Source of the DNA: Spirochaetaceae bacterium
Lineage (GTDB): Bacteria; Spirochaetota; Leptospiria; Leptospirales; Leptonemataceae
Reading direction: 5' to 3'
Length of the DNA: 64,000 bases
Assembly (NCBI GenBank): GCA_002730875.1
Contig: PCBI01000009.1
Span: forward strand, 62,001 to 126,000
In this document: positions 7,859-17,054 of the stretch, in pieces
How the letters are laid out: each line of letters begins with the position of its first letter
How positions within the stretch are numbered: position 1 is the first letter of the stretch
The notes under the pieces: model-generated
What the model was told of the DNA's origin: nothing
What the model saw: the letters and a program-made list of their open reading frames with translations, nothing else
The model's database searches: none
Position numbers and translations under genes: made by a program

Positions 7859-9676
7859 ATGGGAGCAAGCTGGATAGATCAGGCCTATCGGGAGCGCAAT
7901 CATTGCGCCGATGTGAACAAAGGCCAGGATGGAACCGAGATTTACGTTCTGGGATGGGTATTTCGTTACCGGGACCAGGGAGGATTGATATTCATCGACC
8001 TCAGGGATCGGTCCGGCATTGTTCAGCTGGTCTTTGATCGCTCGGAAATCCAGGATCAATTTGATCTGGCTTCCACCATTAGAAGCGAGTTTGTGCTCGC
8101 TGTGCGTGGCCGCGTAAGATTACGAGACAAAGAAGCCATTAATCCCAATCTGAAAACCGGTGAAGTAGAGATCCTGGTACAGGACTTCGATATCCTGAGT
8201 AAATCGCAGGTGCTTCCTTTCCCTCTGGACGAATACGCCGATGTGGGCGAAGAAACTCGGCTCAAGTTTCGCTACCTGGATATGCGCCGCGAGGAACTGC
8301 GGGATGCCATGGTTATGCGTTCCAAATTGAACCAGGCTATTCGGGCCTATCTCGAGGAAAAAAACTATCTCGAAGTGGAAACTCCGGTGCTCAACAAGTC
8401 CACTCCGGAAGGCGCCCGGGACTTTCTGGTTCCCGCTCGAATGGCTCCCGGCAAATTTTATGCATTACCCCAGTCGCCGCAGATCTTCAAGCAGCTTCTG
8501 ATGGTGGGCGGTCTGGAAAGGTATTTTCAGATCGTGAAATGCTTCAGGGACGAAGACTTCCGCGCCGATCGTCAGCCGGAGTTTACCCAGCTCGATATGG
8601 AGCTTAGCTTCGTAGACGAAAACATGGTCATGGATGAGCTGGAAGGTCTATGGGCTAACGTACTCAAGAAAGTGTTTAATGTAGAACTAAAAACTCCTTT
8701 CGCGCGCATGAGCTATCATCAGGCCATGGAGGACTATGGGTCTGACCGGCCGGATCTTCGCTTTGAAATGAAGCTGGTGGATGTGGCCGACATTGCCCTT
8801 CGTTCCAACTTCGGGGTATTCAAAAAAGCCCTGGAAGCTGGCGGTAGAGTAAAAGCCCTGTGCGTTCCTGGCGGAGCGAAACTTTCCAGAAAAGACATCG
8901 ATGAACTTACCCACTGGGTACAAACCGATTTTCGTGCCGGAGGTCTTGCCTGGCTGAAGCATGAAAAGGAAGGCTTGAAATCTGTTATTTCGAAGTTCTT
9001 CGAGCCCGAACAACTGGAAGAGCTGGCAAAAGCCACGGGCTCAAAAGAAGGGGATTTGATTTTGTTCGGGGCCGACAAAGAATACATTGTACATGCGACC
9101 CTGGGCGCTCTTCGTCTTCGTCTGGCGAAGCAACTGGGAATGATTCCCGAAAACACCTACGCGGTAACCTGGATAACCGACTTCCCGCTATTCGATCGAG
9201 ACGAAAACGGTGAGCTCTACAGCGTGCACCATCCATTCACCGCTCCCGTGGACGAAGATATGCCAATCCTGGAAGATGCCGATCGATTCCAGAAAGAGGG
9301 CGACAAGATTCGGAGCCGGGCCTATGACCTGGTAATCAACGGAAGCGAAGTAGGCGGCGGTTCCATCCGTATCCACAGGTTTGAAGCGCAAATGACCGTA
9401 CTCAATGCCCTGGGTATTTCAAAGGAAGATGCCGAAGACCGCTTCGGATTTTTGCTGAACGCCCTGCGGTTTGGCGCGCCTCCGCATGGCGGTATTGCTT
9501 TTGGTCTGGATCGAGTGATGATGCTCTTCATGGATAGAGACTCCATTCGAGATGTAATCGCTTTTCCCAAGACGCAGCGAGGCACATGCCTCATGAGCGA
9601 TTCTCCTTCCACTGTGGAAATCAAACAGCTTCAAGAGCTGCGCTTGCGCTCCCTGGCTGGCGGATCCGGATCCTGA
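7859..9676 (+). CDS. aspS: Aspartyl-tRNA synthetase
   Basis: AspRS charges tRNA-Asp (in some bacteria also tRNA-Asn) with aspartate using ATP. The 605-residue protein has the usual bacterial layout: an N-terminal OB-fold anticodon-binding domain (about residues 25-125, VFRYRDQGGLIFIDLRDRSG), the class II core with motif 2 FRDEDFRADRQPEF near residue 228, the bacterial GAD insertion domain, and motif 3 GIAFGLDRVMM near residue 544. The ATG at 7859 is the only good start. Whether the enzyme is tRNA-discriminating cannot be decided here. Confidence 0.97.
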   Translation: MGASWIDQAYRERNHCADVNKGQDGTEIYVLGWVFRYRDQGGLIFIDLRDRSGIVQLVFDRSEIQDQFDLASTIRSEFVLAVRGRVRLRDKEAINPNLKTGEVEILVQDFDILSKSQVLPFPLDEYADVGEETRLKFRYLDMRREELRDAMVMRSKLNQAIRAYLEEKNYLEVETPVLNKSTPEGARDFLVPARMAPGKFYALPQSPQIFKQLLMVGGLERYFQIVKCFRDEDFRADRQPEFTQLDMELSFVDENMVMDELEGLWANVLKKVFNVELKTPFARMSYHQAMEDYGSDRPDLRFEMKLVDVADIALRSNFGVFKKALEAGGRVKALCVPGGAKLSRKDIDELTHWVQTDFRAGGLAWLKHEKEGLKSVISKFFEPEQLEELAKATGSKEGDLILFGADKEYIVHATLGALRLRLAKQLGMIPENTYAVTWITDFPLFDRDENGELYSVHHPFTAPVDEDMPILEDADRFQKEGDKIRSRAYDLVINGSEVGGGSIRIHRFEAQMTVLNALGISKEDAEDRFGFLLNALRFGAPPHGGIAFGLDRVMMLFMDRDSIRDVIAFPKTQRGTCLMSDSPSTVEIKQLQELRLRSLAGGSGS

Positions 9677-9816
9677 ATCGGTCCAGGCAGGCGCCCAGGT
9701 ATTTGCCGGGCCGTTCATAGATTGGGCGGCCTTAATGGCTGAATCCGTCCGAGAAGCGTTGCCGGGCCTCTCGTTTTCTGGAGAAACAGTGTTTTACCGG
9801 AACCCTTCCCCTTATG

Positions 9817-9858
9817 GCTGTCATTACGCCTCCATTTGCTGTCATTACGCCTCCATTT
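9817..9858. repeat. Tandem 21-bp duplication upstream of phoH
   Basis: Two perfect, directly adjacent 21-bp copies (9817-9837 and 9838-9858) start GCTGTCATTACGCC and end CTCCATTT. They lie in the 292-bp gap between aspS and phoH, about 110 bp before the phoH start, so they may be duplicated regulatory sites. The rest of the gap shows a possible hairpin just after aspS (GGCCG and CGGCC near 9709-9730) and no gene. Confidence 0.6.
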
Positions 9859-9968
9859 AATGAAGGAAAATCTCTTGCCGGATTGTTGGGGGCGACTTTC
9901 ACTGAGTCCATCGATTGCATGGTCCTGCAGAATTTCCCAGATGGCAGCAAGGGGTTTCCCGTTTGAGT

Positions 9969-11048
9969 ATGGAGACCCGTTTTCAATTCCAGAATCCGGA
10001 TTTATTTCGTTCTCTCTGCGGTATAGCAGACGCCAATATTCCGGCTCTGGAAAGCATTCTGTCCGTCAGATTAATACCAAGGGGCAATAGCTTCGTAATC
10101 CAGGGCAGAGAGGATGCTACTGTTGACCTGGCTACCCGCCTGTTTGACAGGATTGCCAGAGATTACGAGCACCGGCCCAGGCACGGGATTGAAGAATTCG
10201 ACATAAAATACATCTACTCTATGCTGCAGAAAAAAGAACAGAACGGCGCCGTTCAAAACGACGACTCCGTAACCTACCTGGAAGATGATTCCACTTCATC
10301 CGGCGACGATGCCACCGACAGGGCAACCCGCTACCCCACGGATCATGACGATGTGGAACCTGCCGAAGCGCTGGAGAGTACTCGCCAGAAGGTTTTCGTC
10401 ACGGCCCGAGGAAAACCCATCTATCCCAGAACCCATCGCCAGGCGGCGTATCTGGAATCGATACAAAGTAATCCGGTAACAATCTGTCTCGGACCCGCGG
10501 GCACTGGAAAGACCTTTCTGGCCATAGTCACCGCCTGCCGAAAGTTGCTGAACGGGGAGGTGGATCGAATCATACTCACTCGTCCCGCCGTAGAAGCCGG
10601 GGAGAGTCTGGGTTTTTTGCCCGGTGATCTAAATCAAAAAGTGGATCCCTACCTTAGACCTGTTTACGATGCGCTTTACGAATGCATGGGTATGGAAAAG
10701 GTTCATAGCATGATTGCGGCCCGTAAGATTGAAATTGCTCCTCTGGCTTATATGCGAGGAAGAACTTTGAATCAGGCCATGGTGGTGCTGGATGAGGCGC
10801 AGAACTGTACCCTGGCGCAGCTGAAAATGTTTCTGACTCGACTGGGAAGAAATTCCTTCATGTGCCTTGGCGGCGACGAAACCCAGGTCGATCTGAATCC
10901 CGGAAAGAGCGGCCTGCTCAAAGCGGTGAAGATACTGGAGAACGTTTCCGGAGTCTCGGTAATTCGATTCGGCAAAGAAGACATCGTGCGAAATCCGATC
11001 GTAGAAAAGATCGTGGCTGCATTCGAACAAGAGGAGGCACGGCAGTAA
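9969..11048 (+). CDS. phoH: PhoH-family ATPase
   Basis: PhoH-like proteins are P-loop ATPases thought to act in RNA metabolism and are often coupled to YbeY. The 359-residue product has an N-terminal KH-like region, a variable acidic linker (about residues 95-135), Walker A GPAGTGKT near residue 175, and Walker B VVLDEAQN near residue 273, followed by FLTRLG and GGDETQVDL motifs. The ATG at 9969 ([11 protein letters not shown]) follows an AAGGGG stretch; the longer frame to 9915 would need TTG. The next gene starts 2 bp after its stop, giving the classical phoH-pgpH-ybeY order. Confidence 0.93.
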   Translation: METRFQFQNPDLFRSLCGIADANIPALESILSVRLIPRGNSFVIQGREDATVDLATRLFDRIARDYEHRPRHGIEEFDIKYIYSMLQKKEQNGAVQNDDSVTYLEDDSTSSGDDATDRATRYPTDHDDVEPAEALESTRQKVFVTARGKPIYPRTHRQAAYLESIQSNPVTICLGPAGTGKTFLAIVTACRKLLNGEVDRIILTRPAVEAGESLGFLPGDLNQKVDPYLRPVYDALYECMGMEKVHSMIAARKIEIAPLAYMRGRTLNQAMVVLDEAQNCTLAQLKMFLTRLGRNSFMCLGGDETQVDLNPGKSGLLKAVKILENVSGVSVIRFGKEDIVRNPIVEKIVAAFEQEEARQ

Positions 11049-11050
11049 CT

Positions 11051-13513
11051 GTGTTTTCCATTCGCTCCATATTCCAGGGATGGCTGGTGAAGCTGTCCGA
11101 CTTTTTGACTGCCTCCAGGCCGGCCAATTTCGTGCGAAAGCTACAACTGGCTTTGCTGGGACTCACCGTTATCATACTCACTCTTGTGCTATCGTATCCG
11201 GTCTTGATCAAGAAGGAACTGCGATTGGGACCCGACGGATCTTTCGCGGCTGGCAAGCCTGCCCCGGAAACGGTGCTGGCTACCACCGATATTCAGTTCA
11301 CCCTGGAAGAGCAGTACAAGCTTGCTCAGGAAGATGCGCGCAAGAATGCTCCGCTGCATTTTGAACGGGATCTTGCTATTCTGGGACCAGAAGGTTCTTT
11401 CCGGGAAAGCCTGGAATCGGATATGCAGGCAGTGAAGCGATGCCGCTTCGAATATGCGAATTTCAACGAAAGGCGGGCCTGTGTTCGGGGCGACGTTCGT
11501 ATCTGGCGCTTGGCCGGGCTGACCAGGCAGCAATGGGAAACCATACTTGCTTACCGATCGGAATATGTTCGTAAAGAACTTCAGCAACTGGCTAACCTGG
11601 CCTACCAGGAGTTTGTAATACTTCATGAGTATCCCGAAAGCGGAGACTTCAAAGGGAGCCTGGTTGTGGTGCGGGATATCCAGCCAGGGAGCGCTCCCAC
11701 GGAGAGTAGCCTGCCGTCCGACCGAGTGATTCGCCGCAATTTGCTGGTGTCTACCAACGTCCTTGGCGTGATCCGGGAGATTGCCTCCCGAAAGCTACAG
11801 AGTCCTGGCGGGACCTTTCGGGAAGCCCTGGTTCAGCTTGCCGTGCATTATCTCTACTATATGGAGCCGGCTCGCTTTGATCCGGAAGCCACCGAAAAAG
11901 CAAGGGCCGAGGCCGCCAGCGACGTGAAGCCGCCGCTGTACAGGCTAAAAAAAGGCGAGGTTCTGGTACAAAAAGGGGATGTGATCACCCGGGAAAAATA
12001 CCGGGCCCTGGAGTTCTATAACCAGGCGGTAAACAGGGATCGGATCGGTCGTGTGGCGGCTCTTTTTATACAGCAAGTGCTTCTGGTTGGACTGCTTCTG
12101 TATCTGTCCATGCGTTTTGCCCGGCACAAGCTGGACGATGTATCGGGAAATCTGATGCTCTACCTGGTAGTATGGGCTTTTGGATTATGGCTGTTCTTTA
12201 TCCTGAACCACTGGCATGAAGAGCCCGCCCGGTTGGAACTAACCTACTTCTTTGGAAGTTACATTCCGATTGGCTTCTTTGTCGTCCTGATAGCGCTCAT
12301 TTTCGGCGAGATTCTGGCCCTTATCGTGGGATGCTATCTGGGATTTCTTGTATTCATTGCCAGCAACTACGACGGAAATTCCTTGCTCATCGCTTTTTCC
12401 AGCGCTCTTCTGGCCGGCATCCTTGGATCCCGAATCAAGAATCGACTGCATTTCATTACTACCGGTCTTACCATCGCCGTTGTAGGTAGCATCATCGTTA
12501 TTGCCGGGTATCTTTACAGTCAGAAGCCAATCCTTAGCTCTGGCGAAGAGTCCACTCTGTTTTCGCTTGGTTTCCTGAAGGCGCTCAGGATGCAGATGGC
12601 CTCCGGTTTCGCCACCATACTGGCCATGGCAGTGCTCCCTTTATTTGAAACCTTGTTCAACGTGCCCACCAGGTTCAAGTTGATTGAGCTTGCGGACTCC
12701 TCCAATCATCTACTGCAGGAGTTGTTTCGACGAGCGCCTTCTACCTGGACCCATACGCTTATGGTTGCGGCCCTGGCGGAAAAGGCCTGCGAAAGACTGG
12801 GGCTCAATACAATGCTTGTGCGCACCGGCGTGTATTACCATGACATCGGAAAAATGAAACGAGCCGGCTTCTTCGTGGAAAACCAGCATCTGATTCCGCG
12901 AGAAGAGAATATCGATAAGAACAATCCTCAGAAAGCCGCCAAGGTGATTATAGATCACGTTCTTGACGGTATTGAAATGGCCCGGCGAGCCAGGCTACCC
13001 CGAGAAGTGATTAGCTTCATCCCGGAACATCATGGAACATCTACCATGTCCTTTTTCTATCACAAGGCGCTGGAGAAGATGAAGCGCAAGGTAAATCGGG
13101 ATGACTTTCGCTACCCCGGGCCCAGGCCTCGCTCCAAAGAAACCGGCATTGTTATGATTGCCGATTCCCTGGAGGCGGCCAGTCGTAGCCTGGACGATTA
13201 CAGCGAGTCGGCGTTGGATAACCTTATCCAGAAAATCATCAACATCAAGATGAGCGAGAATCAACTGGACGAGTCCGGACTGACCCTGGGCGATCTAAAC
13301 GTGGTGAAGCAGGCCTTCAAAGAGGTGCTGCAAAGTTCCTATCATTTTCGGCCCAAGTATCCTAACGCTCAGGACACCCATAAACTGGAATCCCAGAGAA
13401 ATGCGAAGGGTCGAAGCCGCACCGCAAAGGCCAATACTGCTGGAAGCGGTTCAGCCAAAAGAAGTTCTTCCCGTAGTTCTGGAAACTCCTCAGCGAGCAA
13501 GAAAGGCAAATAG
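11051..13513 (+). CDS. pgpH: 7TM-HD membrane phosphohydrolase, PgpH/YqfF family (c-di-AMP phosphodiesterase type)
   Basis: The 820-residue product has one N-terminal membrane helix, an extracytoplasmic 7TMR-HDED domain, a seven-helix membrane block (about residues 335-550) and a cytoplasmic HD domain. HD motifs are WTHTLM near 567, YYHDIGK near 594 and PEHHG near 658. In characterised homologues this domain degrades the second messenger c-di-AMP. A Ser/Lys/Ala-rich tail of about 45 residues follows. The GTG at 11051 is chosen because it sits 2 bp after phoH with GAGGAGG about 12 bases upstream; the frame extends further only through phoH. It is cotranscribed with phoH and ybeY. Confidence 0.9.
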   Translation: MFSIRSIFQGWLVKLSDFLTASRPANFVRKLQLALLGLTVIILTLVLSYPVLIKKELRLGPDGSFAAGKPAPETVLATTDIQFTLEEQYKLAQEDARKNAPLHFERDLAILGPEGSFRESLESDMQAVKRCRFEYANFNERRACVRGDVRIWRLAGLTRQQWETILAYRSEYVRKELQQLANLAYQEFVILHEYPESGDFKGSLVVVRDIQPGSAPTESSLPSDRVIRRNLLVSTNVLGVIREIASRKLQSPGGTFREALVQLAVHYLYYMEPARFDPEATEKARAEAASDVKPPLYRLKKGEVLVQKGDVITREKYRALEFYNQAVNRDRIGRVAALFIQQVLLVGLLLYLSMRFARHKLDDVSGNLMLYLVVWAFGLWLFFILNHWHEEPARLELTYFFGSYIPIGFFVVLIALIFGEILALIVGCYLGFLVFIASNYDGNSLLIAFSSALLAGILGSRIKNRLHFITTGLTIAVVGSIIVIAGYLYSQKPILSSGEESTLFSLGFLKALRMQMASGFATILAMAVLPLFETLFNVPTRFKLIELADSSNHLLQELFRRAPSTWTHTLMVAALAEKACERLGLNTMLVRTGVYYHDIGKMKRAGFFVENQHLIPREENIDKNNPQKAAKVIIDHVLDGIEMARRARLPREVISFIPEHHGTSTMSFFYHKALEKMKRKVNRDDFRYPGPRPRSKETGIVMIADSLEAASRSLDDYSESALDNLIQKIINIKMSENQLDESGLTLGDLNVVKQAFKEVLQSSYHFRPKYPNAQDTHKLESQRNAKGRSRTAKANTAGSGSAKRSSSRSSGNSSASKKGK

Positions 13514-13542
13514 GTTTCGCTTCTGCAATTCAGTTCTCGAGC

Positions 13543-14094
13543 ATGAAGGCCGGCAAAGTACAGCTTCGCGCAGATGCGAAAATCCGTGAAGGGCAATCAT
13601 TGGATGCAGATGAAATCCTGTTTCGCAATCTGCCCGGAAAACCGCCGGCGGATTTTCCGACGGGCCCCGAAATCTTGCAAACTCTGCGCCGCCTCGTTGC
13701 TCTTTTAAAGGAAACCCGAAAAATCCGCCGTCCGGTGATTCTGTCCTATAGTGTGGTTTCCGATCAGCAAATGCAGACTCTGAATCGGGATTTTCGAGGC
13801 AAGGATAGGACGACGGATGTCTTGAGCTTCTCGCAGGTAGAAGGCATGGAGTTTCCGGATGCGGGGCAGTTGATGTTGGGAGATATCGTCATCTCCAGGA
13901 CCCAGTGCATGCGTCAGGCCAGAGAAAAAGGACATAGTGCGGACAGGGAGCTTTTGATTCTCAGTATTCATGGATTGTTCCATTTACTGGGATACGATCA
14001 TGAAACTTCCGAAAAAGACGCTCGCCAGATGGAAGGACTGGAAAGAAGACTTCTGAACCGCTATCTCAAGGAAGAGCCGCCGAGCGCTTCCTGA
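13543..14094 (+). CDS. ybeY: Endoribonuclease / rRNA maturation factor YbeY
   Basis: YbeY is a zinc-dependent endoribonuclease for 16S rRNA 3'-end processing and ribosome quality control. The signature HGLFHLLGYDHE, holding the three metal-binding histidines, is near residues 143-154, and the GDIVIS strand is near 107. The 183-residue product is slightly longer than usual because of an N-terminal extension of about 30 residues. It lies 29 bp after pgpH in a conserved gene order. No clear terminator follows before the convergent cytochrome b5 gene at 14251. Confidence 0.93.
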   Translation: MKAGKVQLRADAKIREGQSLDADEILFRNLPGKPPADFPTGPEILQTLRRLVALLKETRKIRRPVILSYSVVSDQQMQTLNRDFRGKDRTTDVLSFSQVEGMEFPDAGQLMLGDIVISRTQCMRQAREKGHSADRELLILSIHGLFHLLGYDHETSEKDARQMEGLERRLLNRYLKEEPPSAS

Positions 14095-14250
14095 CGGTCA
14101 GGTAAACGTCTGTTGACGGCTCCGAAAGCCTCTTCGGGCATCCAGGAGAGGAGGACTCTGGCTGGTGGCCGTCGGCCCTGCCAGGGGGAGTGTAGATTAG
14201 AAAAAGTCCCCTTCGCATCCGAAAGGCAAGTGCATTAGAAGCCTGGTTAT

Positions 14251-14631
14251 TCAGTCGGCATTTTTCAGCGTTCCTAATCTGTAGCGCTTTAGCTGAATGG
14301 AAGCCTTGCGGCTATGGGACTTCCCGGTATTGTTCTTGTTGTTCCATCCCGACGTAGCATCGGTGCCGCAAAAGGGATCCAGGCTGAATTGGTGTTGGCT
14401 CGCATGCTCGGCCAGATAATCCGTAATATCATACACCACTCCGTCGATGGCGATCCAGCAACTGGAAGGCGTGGAATGCTTTTTCAGTTCCTCCATGCCA
14501 ATTGTTCCGGAGTCCGCGCGCAAAGGGGTAGCGAGCGCGAAGAGGGCCGCCAGAGCCAGAATGACCAGACGGTTTATGAGCCTCGAATCCCCGGGGGCGC
14601 TGCGGATGGAAGAAAGGTTATTCTTTACCAT
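14251..14631 (-). CDS. Secreted cytochrome b5-like heme protein
   Basis: The 126-residue product has a signal peptide (VILALAALFALATPLRADS) followed by a small cytochrome b5 domain: MEELKKHSTPSSCWIAIDG, VYDITDYLAEH and a second potential axial histidine in GKSHSRKA. In b5 domains two histidines bind heme b. The usual HPGG is replaced by EHASQHQF, so the heme pocket is somewhat divergent. The start ATG overlaps the last 7 bases of the ferric-reductase-like gene upstream, so the two are coupled. The likely role is an extracytoplasmic electron carrier for that reductase; this is inference from position. Confidence 0.85.
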   Translation of the reverse strand: MVKNNLSSIRSAPGDSRLINRLVILALAALFALATPLRADSGTIGMEELKKHSTPSSCWIAIDGVVYDITDYLAEHASQHQFSLDPFCGTDATSGWNNKNNTGKSHSRKASIQLKRYRLGTLKNAD

Positions 14632-15767
14632 GGTGTGAATTCCTCCGTATATATGTTGGACGCCTTTTGCCCGTTCTTGATTAAACGTTTCCGAATCAAT
14701 TTCATAAAAGCGGGGGAGCCGCAGACCAGTATTTGACGCTCCGCATCGGTACTGAACTTATCGCTGGAAGGGGCTTCCGGGTTGCCCACAGCAGAATCGA
14801 TGATGGCCAGATCGGCGGATTTTCCGTAACTGGCTTTCCAGCGAAAAGCCGGATGCAGGGAAGCCAGCCGATCCAGTTCCGCTTCCAGAGCGGGCTGAGG
14901 CTCCGGCTCAAAGAAGATCAATTCCACATTGCCCACCTTCTGATAATCGAAGCAGCGGGCCATACCCAGGAAGGGAGCGATGCCTGCTCCGGCAGCAATC
15001 CAGAGCTGCGCTTTCTGGCTGATTTCAAACTCGGAGAAGGGTCCCTGTAGCTGCACAGACTGGCCGCGGGCCAGATCCATTAAATGCGAAGTATCCAGCC
15101 CGGCATTCTTCACGAGCAGATGGATCTCTGGACTCATGGCACAGGAAGCCACCGAGAAGGGATGCCAGTTATGGCTGAAATGAGTCCCCAGTCGTGCATA
15201 AATCAGGGAACCTGCCGGAAAGGTAATGGGATTTCTTCGAGTTGGTTTGAGCAAGATTTCGTAGAGGCCGCTGCCCACCACTACAACCCGGTCCACAATC
15301 CAGGTTTGGCTTTTCCAGCGATAATAGAGTATCAATCCCACAGACAGAAAAGCCAGGGCCAATCCGGCGGCAAATAGAAGCCTGTGCCATAGACCCTGGT
15401 GAAGGAATAGCCAGCTATGCAGAAGGGCCGCAAGGAAGGCCAGTACGGAAATCCAGTGCAGCAGAATCCAGTTACGATGATGGATCTTTTTTAGAAAGGA
15501 CATGCCCAGCATCAGGAGTAGAAAGATCAACGCCACCCAGCCCAGCAGAAGGAAAGGATCCTCAAAATAGAAGGCCACCTCCGGATCCTTCCGGATCTCA
15601 TGCACCGTATGGAGCAATGCAAGAGCACCGGTGAGCAGACCCGCCCAGTGGTGGATTCGATGCTGCCGGGAAAGCCCACCGAGCCAACGGGCGAGGGTGG
15701 GCCAGCGTGCCGCCAGTAAGAAGGAAAAGGCGAACAGAATCCAGGCAGCCAGAGCCAGAAATCGCAT
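14625..15767 (-). CDS. Ferric reductase-like transmembrane flavoprotein (FAD/NAD(P)H oxidoreductase)
   Basis: The 380-residue protein has an N-terminal block of about five to six membrane helices with paired histidines suited to binding hemes (RIHHWAGLLTG, ALLHTVHEI, LLHWISVLAFLAALLHSW). A cytoplasmic FAD-binding barrel follows (FSHNWHPFSVAS near residue 205), then a nucleotide-binding domain (AAGAGIAPFLGMAR near 275 and ILVCGSPAFM near 350). This is the NOX/FRE/ferric-reductase layout, moving electrons from NAD(P)H across the membrane. It overlaps the secreted cytochrome b5 gene by 7 bp, which suggests that b5 takes the electrons. Confidence 0.87.
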   Translation of the reverse strand: MRFLALAAWILFAFSFLLAARWPTLARWLGGLSRQHRIHHWAGLLTGALALLHTVHEIRKDPEVAFYFEDPFLLLGWVALIFLLLMLGMSFLKKIHHRNWILLHWISVLAFLAALLHSWLFLHQGLWHRLLFAAGLALAFLSVGLILYYRWKSQTWIVDRVVVVGSGLYEILLKPTRRNPITFPAGSLIYARLGTHFSHNWHPFSVASCAMSPEIHLLVKNAGLDTSHLMDLARGQSVQLQGPFSEFEISQKAQLWIAAGAGIAPFLGMARCFDYQKVGNVELIFFEPEPQPALEAELDRLASLHPAFRWKASYGKSADLAIIDSAVGNPEAPSSDKFSTDAERQILVCGSPAFMKLIRKRLIKNGQKASNIYTEEFTPW

Positions 15768-16137
15768 TCTCCTAGATTAAACGTTCCGGCCCGGATGGGT
15801 CAATTCGAATCGTTTCCTGCGGAAAAAAGAACGGGTAAGCCGAAGCGGCTTCAGAGACACTGGACGCGCCGGGTATGCAATGGAAAAGATTCGGCGGGTG
15901 GTTTATCTTGATCAGGAGGCCCTGCTCAGGAAGCAGCCCCGGATCTTGAATTGACCGGCCACCCTTAAAGATCCGGGTACTGGAGGTTCGATACATAAAT
16001 ACGGAAAACCCGCTGAGAAAAACAGGGTACCGATCAGCGTGGCGCATGGACCAACGCCAGGAGAGTCTGCGACCAGCAAAGTTCTCGCTTACGCTGAATC
16101 TGAATGGTGGAGTGAATCTACCGGGAGCATAATTACG

Positions 16138-17034
16138 ATGAGAGTCAGACAATTAAAATCGGTGAGCCTGATCCGGATATTTGCCATGGTTGTGGCCGTA
16201 ACCCAGGCGCTGTTGCTACTCTGGCTACTTGTGGGTCCTGCGCATGCTATTGGTCCCGATCAGCTCAACCTGGTGGAAAAGGAGATTCGCCAAAAGAACC
16301 GGGAAAGCGGATTCGGCGATATCGAAATCGACAATCTCCACGGCCGAATTACTCGAAACCTGGCCACGGTGGCGGCTCTCGGAAAAGCGGAACCCTATCC
16401 GAAGTCGGCCGAGGTGCTTACCGATCAAACCGCTCGCACCGAATTTGTTTCTGCTCTGGATCAGCAAGGGAAACGATTCTACCGAATGCGATTGCGACAT
16501 GGACTGAGCTTTAGCACCGATATCTTCCCGAACATCTATCTCTATGAAGCGCACGTATTTCTGTACCCGAAGAATCCAGATGATATCTCCCAGGGTCTGC
16601 AACGGATGATTGTGCAGTTCTATAGAATAAATTACACCGGTACCGAGCATACCCGGGAAATCCGCCGAATCGAACATCCCAATCCGGTGGATCTGGCCCA
16701 GGCCTTGAACAAGCCCCCGGGCGCTGATGTGGATCTTCTGAATAACAGCGAGGTAACGGTTACTTACTACTCTTATCCGGCTTCCCAGAAACCTGACTAT
16801 CTGGGCTGGGATGGAATACCTCTGCCGAACATGGGCGTAGAGCCTCAGGAGCAGATTCAACTACACAAGGCCGACGATCCCATACCCTACGAAAAGCAGT
16901 TTCGCATTATCCAGGCATATAAGAAGGTTTTGCGGGCTGTGGACCGTCATCTGGCCCGAGCTGCCGCGGAAGCGGAATTGGATCGAAACATTCGAATCAA
17001 CAATATGCTGGATTTCTCCAGCGGCGGGATGTAG
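16138..17034 (+). CDS. Secreted protein of unknown function
   Basis: From the ATG at 16138 the product is 298 residues, with a signal peptide (IFAMVVAVTQALLLLWLLVGPAHA). The mature protein is mixed alpha/beta with no family I recognise. A longer frame to 16039 would add 33 residues before the signal peptide and is unlikely. The C-terminus is DFSSGGM, and a Hint-domain remnant in another frame begins within about 40 bp, so the two could once have been one polymorphic-toxin-like polypeptide; this is speculation. The gap 15768-16137 upstream holds no gene I can support. Confidence 0.6.
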   Translation: MRVRQLKSVSLIRIFAMVVAVTQALLLLWLLVGPAHAIGPDQLNLVEKEIRQKNRESGFGDIEIDNLHGRITRNLATVAALGKAEPYPKSAEVLTDQTARTEFVSALDQQGKRFYRMRLRHGLSFSTDIFPNIYLYEAHVFLYPKNPDDISQGLQRMIVQFYRINYTGTEHTREIRRIEHPNPVDLAQALNKPPGADVDLLNNSEVTVTYYSYPASQKPDYLGWDGIPLPNMGVEPQEQIQLHKADDPIPYEKQFRIIQAYKKVLRAVDRHLARAAAEAELDRNIRINNMLDFSSGGM

Positions 17035-17054
17035 GGTAGCGGGTGCGCGCGTGA

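Noticed and set aside
15772..16152. Minus-strand open frame of 126 codons
   Set aside because: Composition is not protein-like, it overlaps the start and signal peptide region of the gene at 16138, and it has no recognisable motif.
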